Positions 1 to 6,461 of a stretch of DNA of 22,878 bases are shown piece by piece. Source of the DNA: an uncultured Eubacteriales bacterium (lineage in GTDB: Bacteria > Bacillota > Clostridia > Oscillospirales > CAG-272); NCBI GenBank assembly GCA_934401725.1, contig CAKRSS010000033.1, positions 1 through 22,878 on the forward strand, read 5' to 3'. The translations under genes were made by a program, and so were the position numbers. The number at the start of each line of letters is the position of its first letter. The stretch's first letter is position 1. The notes beneath the pieces were generated by a model that saw only the letters and a program-made list of their open reading frames with translations, was not told the origin of the DNA and made no database searches.

Positions 1-118
1 GCCCCAAGCCCCGCTTAGGGGAGCTTTTTGAAAAAAGCTCCCCTAAGGACCCCGCAAAAACTTTGAAAAATTGGTTTTGTGTGGCGGGGAAGTGAGGCGG
101 TAGCCGTGAAGATAATAG

Positions 119-150
119 AAAAGCAGCGTCTTTTAAGACGCTGCTTTTTT
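119..150. terminator. Bidirectional hairpin terminator
   Basis: The arms AAGCAGCGTCTT and AAGACGCTGCTT are perfectly complementary and are followed by a T run on the plus strand. The minus strand reads CTGCTTTT after the stem. It could stop transcription from either side. No gene within the window obviously uses it on the plus strand. Confidence 0.6.
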
Positions 151-360
151 GTTGCTGCAAACGATGTTAGAAGTGTTGTTTTGTACTTTTATTTTCTGCT
201 GTTTTCGCTGTTGTCGTCCGAACCTCATCCTCACGCCAACCCCATTTCCGAAAGTTTTTGCGGGTTCTTAGGGGGCTTTTTTCAAAAAGCCCCCTGAGCG
301 GGGTTTGGGGCAGCGCCCCAAGGGCTTCGGTTATAGCATACGTCCGGTTTCCCTGACAAC

Positions 361-392
361 AAAAGCAGCATCCTGACGGACGCTGCTTTTTT
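361..392. terminator. Bidirectional hairpin terminator, probable end of the rnf transcript
   Basis: The stem AAAAGCAGCATCC / GGACGCTGCTTTT has a TGAC loop and T runs on both strands. It is the first terminator-like hairpin with a T run met by transcripts leaving rnfB leftwards. It closely resembles the hairpin at 119-150, so the two are probably duplicates. Confidence 0.55.
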
Positions 393-526
393 ACTATTTT
401 CAATGTTGTCGTCCGAACCTCCCCCTCACACCAACCCAATTTTCGAAAGTTTTTGCGGGTTCTCAGGGGGCTTTTTTCAAAAAGCCCCCTGAGCGGGGTT
501 TGGGGCAGCGCCCCAAAAAACTCCCG

Positions 527-1360
527 TTACTTCCCCAGCATCTCGCGGGAGATGGTGAGGCGGCCGTTTTGAGTGTCGGCAGACCAGATTATGTGGCGCG
601 GGCACTTGCTGACGCAGATGCCGCAGTCGACACATTTTGAGTAGTCGATAGATGCGAGCGCACCGTCGACGGTGATGGCGCTCTCGGGGCAGTTTTTCTC
701 GCACAGATGACAGCCGATACAGCCTACCTGGCACTGCTTGCGCGTCACAGCGCCCTTCTCGACGGACATGCATCCGACCCAGTGAGTGCTGTCGTAGGGA
801 ATCAGCTTGATGATGTGCTTGGGGCAGGCCGCCACGCAAACGCCGCAGCCGCGGCACTTGTCATAGTCGACCACGGCGACGCCGTCAATGACCTTTATGG
901 CGTCAAACGGGCAGGCGTCCGCGCAGGTGCCGAGCCCGATGCAGCCGTCAGGGCACAACTTGTCGCCGCCGCCCAGCTTGGCGGCCGCGATGCAGTCGTG
1001 CGCGCCGGCGTAGACGTATTTCTTGGTCGTCAGCTCGCCGGTGCCGGAGCACATGACCTGCGCTCTCTTGCGGGCGGTCGCCTCGACCTTGATGCCCATT
1101 ATCTCTCCTATGGCCGTCGCAACCTCGTTGCCGCCGACCGTGCAGGAGTTCGGACTCGCTTTGCCGCTTACAATGGCCTCCGCGAGCGCCGCACAGCCGG
1201 AATAACCGCAGCCACCGCAGTTAGCGCCGGGCAGCTTTTCGGTTATTGCCGGGATGCGCTCGTCAACCTTGACGGCGAAAACGCGTGATGCTATCGCCAA
1301 AACTATTCCGAACAGCAGTCCGAGTCCGGCCAGTATGGCGACGGGAATTAAAATCTGCAT
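527..1360 (-). CDS. rnfB: Rnf complex subunit RnfB, iron-sulfur electron-input subunit
   Basis: RnfB is the membrane-anchored iron-sulfur subunit that accepts electrons from reduced ferredoxin and passes them into the ion-pumping Rnf complex. The 277-residue product has an N-terminal membrane helix (about residues 3-25). A four-cysteine cluster site follows at C48, C51, C56 and C73. The C-terminal half is packed with ferredoxin-type CxxCxxCxxxC motifs starting near C136, C169, C210 and C243. Length and domain order match clostridial RnfB, which is longer than the proteobacterial form. The start is preceded by GAGGAGG, and the gene lies 13 bases after rnfA as the last gene of the operon. Confidence 0.96.
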   Translation of the reverse strand: MQILIPVAILAGLGLLFGIVLAIASRVFAVKVDERIPAITEKLPGANCGGCGYSGCAALAEAIVSGKASPNSCTVGGNEVATAIGEIMGIKVEATARKRAQVMCSGTGELTTKKYVYAGAHDCIAAAKLGGGDKLCPDGCIGLGTCADACPFDAIKVIDGVAVVDYDKCRGCGVCVAACPKHIIKLIPYDSTHWVGCMSVEKGAVTRKQCQVGCIGCHLCEKNCPESAITVDGALASIDYSKCVDCGICVSKCPRHIIWSADTQNGRLTISREMLGK

Positions 1361-1373
1361 TTTTTCTACCTCC

Positions 1374-1961
1374 TCAACCGAAGCTGACGCCCGAGAAGCC
1401 GGCGAACGCCATGGCGAGCAGTCCGGCCGCGATGAGGGTCAGCGGGAATCCGCGGAAGGAACGGGGAGCGGCGTCGTAGTCAATGCGGGCACGCAGACCG
1501 GCAAACACCACGATAGCGAGCGTGAAGCCGAGCGCCGCCGCAAAGCCGAAGCAGACCGACTCGATAAAGTTGTAGCCCTTCTGAATTATGACCAGCGCCG
1601 AGCCGAGCACGGCGCAGTTGGTCGTGATGAGCGGCAGGAAGATGCCCATCGCCGTGTAAAGCGAGGGAATGAACTTGCGCAGAAACATCTCGATGAACTG
1701 CACAAGCGCCGCGATGACAAGTATGAACGCTACGGTCTTGAGATACTCAAGTCCGAACGGCTTGAGCAGCAGGTAGTAGACCGCCCACGTCACAGCACTT
1801 GAGAGCGTGATGACAAACGTGACCGCCATGCCCATTCCAAGCGCGGTGTCAGGCTTTTCGGAGACGCCGAGAAAGGGGCAGCAGCCGTAGAATTTCGAGA
1901 AAATGAAGTTTTCGACGATCATAGCGCCGAACATCATCAAAAGTACCTGTCCGAACGTCAT
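1374..1961 (-). CDS. rnfA: Rnf complex subunit RnfA, integral membrane protein
   Basis: RnfA is one of the two homologous integral membrane subunits (with RnfE) that form the core of the Rnf ferredoxin:NAD+ oxidoreductase. The 195-residue product is almost entirely hydrophobic, with about six membrane helices. It carries the family signatures ENFIFSKFYGCCPFLGVS near residue 17 and LPLITTNCAVLG near residue 110, where membrane-embedded cysteines are conserved. It overlaps the end of rnfE by four bases (ATGA), indicating translational coupling, and has an AAGGAGGAG ribosome site inside rnfE. Confidence 0.96.
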   Translation of the reverse strand: MTFGQVLLMMFGAMIVENFIFSKFYGCCPFLGVSEKPDTALGMGMAVTFVITLSSAVTWAVYYLLLKPFGLEYLKTVAFILVIAALVQFIEMFLRKFIPSLYTAMGIFLPLITTNCAVLGSALVIIQKGYNFIESVCFGFAAALGFTLAIVVFAGLRARIDYDAAPRSFRGFPLTLIAAGLLAMAFAGFSGVSFG

Positions 1962-2665
1962 TTGCTCTCCTCCTTGTCATTTCCGCCGTCCTCCGCGGAC
2001 GCTGCGGCGTCGGCGGGGTGGGATGCGGCGAGCTCGGCGGCCGCGTCGCGGGCGTTCTGCTTGTCTTTTGCGTTGTTGCTCAGCTTCTGGACGAGCGCCA
2101 CGATGAAGCCGAGCGTCAGGAACGCGCCGGACGGCAGAATGAAGATTATCGCGGGCGAGAAGCCGTCGCCGAACAGCTTGAAACCGAGGAAGGTTCCGTT
2201 GCCGAGTATTTCGCGGACGGTCGAGATGAGCACGAGTGCGAACGTAAAGCCGAGTCCCATCGACAGACCGTCAACGGCGCTGGGCAGAACGGGATTCTTG
2301 GATGCGAACGCCTCGGCACGCGCAAGTATGATGCAGTTGACCACAATGAGCGGGATGAACAGACCGAGCGCGCCGTAAAGGTCATAGAAGAACGCCTTGA
2401 TTAGTAGTTCGACCGCCGTCACAAATCCGGAAATTATGACTATGTAGGCGGCTATTCTTACTTGCTTGGGAATAAATTTGCGCAGAAGCGATATGAGAAT
2501 GTTTGAACAGATAAGCACGGCGGTGGCGGCAAGTCCCATGCCGACGGCGTTCTTGACCGAGGTTGTGGTTGCGAGCGTCGGGCACATGCCGAGCAGCTGA
2601 ATGAGCACCGGGTTGTTGTCGATTATGCCGCCGCGGAGCTGTTTGAGAAAGCCTTTTATACTCAT
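1958..2665 (-). CDS. rnfE: Rnf complex subunit RnfE, integral membrane protein
   Basis: RnfE is the second core membrane subunit and is homologous to RnfA in inverted topology. The 235-residue product starts with a short cytoplasmic segment and contains NNPVLIQLLGMCPTLATT near residue 18 and LFIPLIVVNCIILARAEAFA near residue 102, both RnfE signatures with conserved membrane cysteines. The last 35 residues are a charged, alanine-rich tail (EDGGNDKEESK), longer than in many homologues and probably disordered. The start overlaps the rnfG stop by four bases and is preceded by GGAGGTG. RnfE is told from RnfA by length and the NNPVLIQLLG motif. Confidence 0.95.
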   Translation of the reverse strand: MSIKGFLKQLRGGIIDNNPVLIQLLGMCPTLATTTSVKNAVGMGLAATAVLICSNILISLLRKFIPKQVRIAAYIVIISGFVTAVELLIKAFFYDLYGALGLFIPLIVVNCIILARAEAFASKNPVLPSAVDGLSMGLGFTFALVLISTVREILGNGTFLGFKLFGDGFSPAIIFILPSGAFLTLGFIVALVQKLSNNAKDKQNARDAAAELAASHPADAAASAEDGGNDKEESK

Positions 2666-3213
2666 TTTGTGTACACCTCCGGGTGGAGTCCTGCCTCGAT
2701 GAGGATTCTGTATGCTTTGTTAACGCCGCTCTTGATGGCTTTCGAGCTGATAGTCGCGCCCACGATGGAGTCAACGCTCTCGCCGAATATCTTGCCGACG
2801 AAGCGTGAGAGAAAGTCATCCTCGGTCGCGCGGCTGCCAAGCCCCGGCGTCTCGGAGTGCGAAACGACGCGCACGCCGACGACGCCCCCGTCGCTGCCGA
2901 TGGCGACCAGCATATTTATGTCGCCGCCGAAGCCGGACGAGTTGAGGTTGACGCAATAGCTGTCCTTGCCGTCGCGCGTGATGCGGTAGATGGCCACAGC
3001 GTCGGCGGGGATGTTCTCGAGCGTTTCGTAGCTGACGCCCTCGCCGAACATGCCCTCGATTGACCCGCGGATCTCGCCCTCAAGGTTCTCGGCGATCTTG
3101 TCGACCGTCTGCGCGTTGACTACCGCGACGACGCCTGCGGTGATGGCGCATATGAGAAACAGCGCCAGCACCATCCGGAGCGACTCGGAGAATGCGGATT
3201 TATTTTTTTGCAT
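2662..3213 (-). CDS. rnfG: Rnf complex subunit RnfG, covalent-FMN protein
   Basis: RnfG is a membrane-anchored subunit facing the outside that carries covalently bound FMN. The 183-residue product has one N-terminal membrane helix (about residues 13-33) and an FMN-binding domain. It carries the conserved HSETPGLGSRA segment (about residues 119-129) and the flavinylation motif VGATISSKA, whose Thr154 is the expected phosphoester attachment site. Flavin transfer normally needs an ApbE-type transferase, and none is encoded in this window. The start lies inside the last codons of rnfD (14-base overlap) behind GGAGGTG. Confidence 0.95.
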   Translation of the reverse strand: MQKNKSAFSESLRMVLALFLICAITAGVVAVVNAQTVDKIAENLEGEIRGSIEGMFGEGVSYETLENIPADAVAIYRITRDGKDSYCVNLNSSGFGGDINMLVAIGSDGGVVGVRVVSHSETPGLGSRATEDDFLSRFVGKIFGESVDSIVGATISSKAIKSGVNKAYRILIEAGLHPEVYTK

Positions 3214-4210
3214 GTTTTTTTACACCTCCGAACACCCGCGGACGCGATACACGCTCAATGTACCAGACCAGCGAGTTCATTATCAGGATGGAGAAGGAGA
3301 CGCCCTCGGGGTAGCCTCCGAAATAGCGGATAAACACCACGATGAGTCCGCAGCCCGCGCCGAATATCAGGCGTCCTACGGGCGTGACGGGCGAGGTGAC
3401 ATAGTCGGTCGCCATAAAGACCGCGCCGAGAATGAGACCGCCTGCCAGCACCTCATAGAGCATGAAGTCGAGCCGGGAGGAGCTGAAGCCGGAGGCCGGG
3501 AGCGCGAACGTGACCAGCGCCACAGTGCCTATGAAGGACACGGGAATCTGCCAGCTTATCACCTTGCGGATGATGAGGTAAACGCCGCCGAGCAGCAGCA
3601 GAAGCGCTGACACCTCGCCGATGGTGCCTCCGCAGCGGCCGAGCAGCATGTCCGTGACGGACGCATCGGCGGGGAAGGAACCGTGCTTGAGCGAGGCGAG
3701 CGGCGTCGCCGAGGCGACGGCATCGGCTGCCGAGAAGGTCAGGCGGTCGCCGGGCGCGGTGAAGAAGGTCATCTGCGACGGCCATGCGAGGCAGAGAAAG
3801 ACTCGCGCCGCGAGCGCGGGGTTGAATACGTTTTTGCCGAGGCCTCCGAATATCTGCTTGACCACGATAATGGCGAACGCAGAGCCAACGACTGCCATCC
3901 ACCACGGCGCGGTGACGGGCAGATTAAGCCCGAGCAGCAGTCCCGTGACGAGCGCGGAAAGGTCGGATATTGTGATGGGACGCTTGAGCAGCCACTGGCA
4001 CAGCGCCTCAAAGCCGACCGCCGACGCCGAGCACAAAAGGCAGACAAGCAGCGCGCGCAGTCCGAAGATGTAGGTTCCCCAGGCGAGCGCGGGCAGCAGC
4101 GCTATAATGACGCGCAGCATTATGCGCGTTACGCTGTCGGACGTGTGCATGTGGGGGGCAGGGGAGACTGTCAGCATACCTTCGTGATTGATTTCTGCAT
4201 TGCTATTCAT
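3200..4210 (-). CDS. rnfD: Rnf complex subunit RnfD, membrane flavoprotein
   Basis: RnfD is the large membrane subunit that carries covalently bound FMN and is thought to take part in ion translocation. The 336-residue product has about eight to ten hydrophobic helices. It has the conserved GGLGKNVFNPA segment (about residues 122-132) and SATPL, whose Thr169 matches the family's flavinylation threonine. The first 25 residues (SPAPHMHTSDSV) are the usual RnfD amino-terminal signature. Spacing is tight: 12 bases after rnfC and overlapping rnfG, with GAGGAGG upstream of the ATG. Confidence 0.96.
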   Translation of the reverse strand: MNSNAEINHEGMLTVSPAPHMHTSDSVTRIMLRVIIALLPALAWGTYIFGLRALLVCLLCSASAVGFEALCQWLLKRPITISDLSALVTGLLLGLNLPVTAPWWMAVVGSAFAIIVVKQIFGGLGKNVFNPALAARVFLCLAWPSQMTFFTAPGDRLTFSAADAVASATPLASLKHGSFPADASVTDMLLGRCGGTIGEVSALLLLLGGVYLIIRKVISWQIPVSFIGTVALVTFALPASGFSSSRLDFMLYEVLAGGLILGAVFMATDYVTSPVTPVGRLIFGAGCGLIVVFIRYFGGYPEGVSFSILIMNSLVWYIERVSRPRVFGGVKKHAKK

Positions 4211-4222
4211 GACTGCCTCCTC

Positions 4223-5533
4223 TCACCGCCGCGCGCGGAGCGCGCCCTTGGCCACCCGGATGTACTGGACTATCTCCATGTGCCCCGGACAGTTGTAGGT
4301 GCAGGTGCCGCACTCCATGCAGTCGGATATGTTGTACTTTTCGCATTCGGAATATTTCTTTTCCTGAGCCAGCTTCACAAGGTAGTTGGGCATCAGGTGC
4401 ATAGGGCAGTTTTTGACGCAGCGTCCGCAGCGTATGCAGACTGGCGGCAGGCTGCTCTTGTGTTCCTCCTCGCCGGACAGAAACAGCAGTGCCGACGTGC
4501 CCTTTGTTATGACGCCGTCGAGGTTCCACTGCGCCGCGCCCATCATAGGGCCGCCGTTGACAACCTTGAGCGGCTGGCGGACAAGGCCGCCGCAGAAATC
4601 GATAACGTCGCGCACGGGCGTGCCGATGGGGACTATAACGTTTTGCGGTTTTGCGATGCAGTCGCCGTCGACGGTGACGGTGCGCTCGGTCAGCGCGGCG
4701 CCGTAACGGGAGGCGCGCCAGACGGCAGCGCAGGAGCTGACGTTGAAGATGGCAAAGCCTATGTCGGACAGACGCACGCCGTGCGTCGGCTCGATGCGGG
4801 TGAGCGAGTAGATTATCATGCTCTTGTCGCCCTGCGGGTATTTGGTTTTCAGCAGACGCACCTCGATAGGCTCTTCCGGACGGAGTCCGGCGCGGAGCAG
4901 CGCGGCGGCGTCCTTTTTGTTGTCCTCAATGGCGAGGATGGCGCGCTCGCAGCCCATGGCGCGCAGCAGCAGGCGCACGCCGCCGAGCACGTCGTCTGGA
5001 TGCTCAAGCATGGTGCGGTGGTCGGCGGTTATGTAGGGCTCGCATTCGGCGCAGTTGATAAGCAGGGTTTTAGCCTTGCCGGTCGAGCTCTTGATTTTGG
5101 CGTAGGTCGGAAAAACCGCGCCGCCGAGGCCGACAACGCCTGCGCGGCGGACCAGCTCGACAATATCGTCGCCGCTCAGCTCGTCAACAGGCTTCGGCTG
5201 AGTCATTCCGGGATCGGGTGTGTCGGCAAAGTCGTTCTCAATGACGACCGCCTCGACCGGTGCGGCGCGGCCGGCGTCGCTTATCAGCTCGATGGCCTTA
5301 ACCGTGCCCGACACGCTTGCGTGTACAGGACACCAGATTGCGGCCTCGGACGTGGAAATGGGCTGACCGACGTTCACATGGTCGCCCGGAGCCACCGTGG
5401 CCTTCATGGGTGCACCGCTGTGCTGTGCCAATGAAATTTTCACCAGCGCGGGAGCGGGTATTTTCAGAGCGGGGCTGGCACATGTGTTTTTGTGTTCGTT
5501 CACGTGCAGACCGCCCTTGAAGCTCGGATTCAA
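4223..5533 (-). CDS. rnfC: Rnf complex subunit RnfC, NADH/FMN-binding subunit
   Basis: RnfC is the peripheral cytoplasmic subunit where NAD+ is reduced. The 436-residue product opens with FKGGLH, contains a biotinyl-lipoyl-like segment (about residues 28-80), the nucleotide/FMN signature GLGGAVFPT (135-143) and NCAECEPYIT (160-169). It ends with two [4Fe-4S] motifs at C366/C369/C372/C376 and C405/C408/C411/C415. The start codon is TTG: GGGGGG lies six bases upstream and no in-frame ATG or GTG lies before the conserved FKGGLH. The family usually has proline after the GGxH histidine, but valine occurs here. It is the first gene of the operon, with a short leader from the promoter at 5566-5594. 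Confidence 0.96.
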   Translation of the reverse strand: MNPSFKGGLHVNEHKNTCASPALKIPAPALVKISLAQHSGAPMKATVAPGDHVNVGQPISTSEAAIWCPVHASVSGTVKAIELISDAGRAAPVEAVVIENDFADTPDPGMTQPKPVDELSGDDIVELVRRAGVVGLGGAVFPTYAKIKSSTGKAKTLLINCAECEPYITADHRTMLEHPDDVLGGVRLLLRAMGCERAILAIEDNKKDAAALLRAGLRPEEPIEVRLLKTKYPQGDKSMIIYSLTRIEPTHGVRLSDIGFAIFNVSSCAAVWRASRYGAALTERTVTVDGDCIAKPQNVIVPIGTPVRDVIDFCGGLVRQPLKVVNGGPMMGAAQWNLDGVITKGTSALLFLSGEEEHKSSLPPVCIRCGRCVKNCPMHLMPNYLVKLAQEKKYSECEKYNISDCMECGTCTYNCPGHMEIVQYIRVAKGALRARR

Positions 5534-5565
5534 ATTCGTCCCCCCTAAAAGATAAAATATATTAC

Positions 5566-5594
5566 ATTATAGCTTATAACGGACTTTTTTTCAA
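5566..5594 (-). promoter_or_regulatory. Promoter of the rnfCDGEAB operon
   Basis: Read on the minus strand, TTGAAA, a 17-base spacer and a perfect TATAAT lie about 30 bases before the TTG start of rnfC. This is a sigma-A-type housekeeping promoter. No operator is evident. Confidence 0.8.
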
Positions 5595-5726
5595 GGGGTG
5601 GGGAGCAATTTGGACAAAAAAACTGCCGGGGTATGTTCTCAGCGCGGTAAATGCACGGTAAAAAAACCGATGCGGCTTTGAGATTTTACCTGATTCAAAA
5701 AACATCTCACTAAGTTAAAAACGATA

Positions 5727-5756
5727 TTGACAAACCTATATTCATTGTGCTATAAT
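5727..5756 (+). promoter_or_regulatory. Promoter of the methylglyoxal synthase-like gene, possibly also serving thrS
   Basis: A perfect TTGACA and a perfect TATAAT are separated by 18 bases, with transcription expected near 5763. No equally good promoter was seen between the end of this gene and the T-box. The transcript probably reads into the thrS leader. Confidence 0.82.
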
Positions 5757-5791
5757 TTATTCATATAAATTTTCAGAGAGGCGGACGTAAT

Positions 5792-6226
5792 ATGGAGATC
5801 GCAATAATGGCTCACGACATCAAAAAAGAGCTCATGGCTCAGTTCTGTATCGCATACTGCGGTATATTGAGTAAACATAACCTGTGTGCGACGAGCATTA
5901 CTGCAAAATATATTTCCGATGCCACAGGACTTACCATAGAGCGGCTTTTAGCCGGCGATCAGGGCGGAGAGCAGCAGATAACCTCTCGCGTAGCCTACAA
6001 TGAGATCGACCTTTTACTCTATTTCCGCGACACGCGGCCCTCTAGCGAGTATGATGACGTTGAGCACGAGCTTCTGCGGATGTGTGATCTTTACAATATC
6101 CCGGTGGCTACCAACATTGCAACTGCTGAGGCGCTTGTCTGCGCGCTCGACAGGGGCGACCTTAACTGGCGTGAGTTCCTGAACCCGCGTTCGGAATATA
6201 ACCGCAAGATGCACGGCGGAAACTGA
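5792..6226 (+). CDS. Divergent methylglyoxal synthase-like protein
   Basis: Methylglyoxal synthase converts dihydroxyacetone phosphate to methylglyoxal and phosphate. The 144-residue product has the family's length and fold signature: IAIMAHDIKK at the start, ISDATGL, GGxQQI, and YNIPVATNIATAE near residues 101-113. Compared with the E. coli enzyme, His19 (here His8) and Asp101 (here Asp89) are kept. Asp71 of GGDQQ is replaced by Glu60, the His98 position aligns with Glu86 in a one-residue-shorter loop, the phosphate-binding ATGTTG segment reads ATSITA, and Ser65 is Ala54. Family membership is clear but activity is doubtful. The first ATG is chosen because it sits directly before the conserved IAxxAHD strand and has AGAGAGGCGG upstream. 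Confidence 0.82.
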   Translation: MEIAIMAHDIKKELMAQFCIAYCGILSKHNLCATSITAKYISDATGLTIERLLAGDQGGEQQITSRVAYNEIDLLLYFRDTRPSSEYDDVEHELLRMCDLYNIPVATNIATAEALVCALDRGDLNWREFLNPRSEYNRKMHGGN

Positions 6227-6234
6227 GTTTCCGC

Positions 6235-6428
6235 GGGCGGGAAGCAAGTCGTACGGATTTCTGCGCACAGAGAGAAGGGGAGCGCTGAGAGCCCTTCCGC
6301 ATGAGCTTTAACGATACCGGTCCCGCAGTTAATTCAATACTTTCATGAGTTAAAAGCTCGGGTGGAACCGTGCGTCTTTTTCGCACCCCGGACGGCCGTT
6401 TGTCGCTGTCCGGGGTGCGCTTTTTTGA
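6235..6428 (+). promoter_or_regulatory. Threonine T-box riboswitch of thrS
   Basis: The leader has the T-box hallmarks in order. Stem I opens with CTGCG and CAGAGAGAAGGGG and its distal part is AGCGCTGAGAGCCCTTC. A proposed ACC (threonine) specifier at 6316-6318 lies just before the closing CGCAG. The T-box element GGGTGGAACCGTGCG is at 6360-6374. A strong terminator follows (arms GCACCCCGGAC and GTCCGGGGTGC, then six T). Uncharged tRNA-Thr should favour the antiterminator and let transcription enter thrS. The specifier assignment rests on stem I pairing by eye. Confidence 0.9.
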
Positions 6429-6461
6429 GATTTTAATATATTAACATAAGGAGTTTTTGCA

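Larger units (their letters stand above)
1..515. repeat. Gene-free block of dispersed intergenic repeat copies and hairpins
   Basis: This stretch downstream of rnfB holds no convincing gene. It contains three copies of one intergenic repeat: an inverted copy at about 1-97, cut by the window edge, and two direct copies at 211-320 and 406-515. The direct copies are 110 bp each, differ at only about seven positions and are spaced 195 bp apart. Each copy has a long hairpin built around AGGGGGCTTTTT or GGGGAGCTTTTT and its complement, followed by a G-rich tail ending GGGGCAGCGCCCC. Two further hairpins with flanking T runs lie between copies. A fourth, interrupted copy lies near 18.4 kb. Open frames here are by-products of the repeat. 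Confidence 0.85.

Noticed and set aside
167..439. Minus-strand frame with RTRKNFRKWGWREDEVRTT
   Set aside because: The same peptide type recurs in the other repeat copy near 18.4 kb; it is the translation of a dispersed repeat, not a gene.
1..515. Repeat block considered as a CRISPR array
   Set aside because: There are only two direct copies of 110 bp, with long hairpins, no regular short spacers and no cas genes.
3683..5434. 583-codon open frame on the plus strand opposite rnfC/rnfD
   Set aside because: It lies entirely antisense to well-supported rnf genes, has biased Arg/Ala/His composition typical of GC-rich shadow frames, and no recognisable domain or ribosome site.
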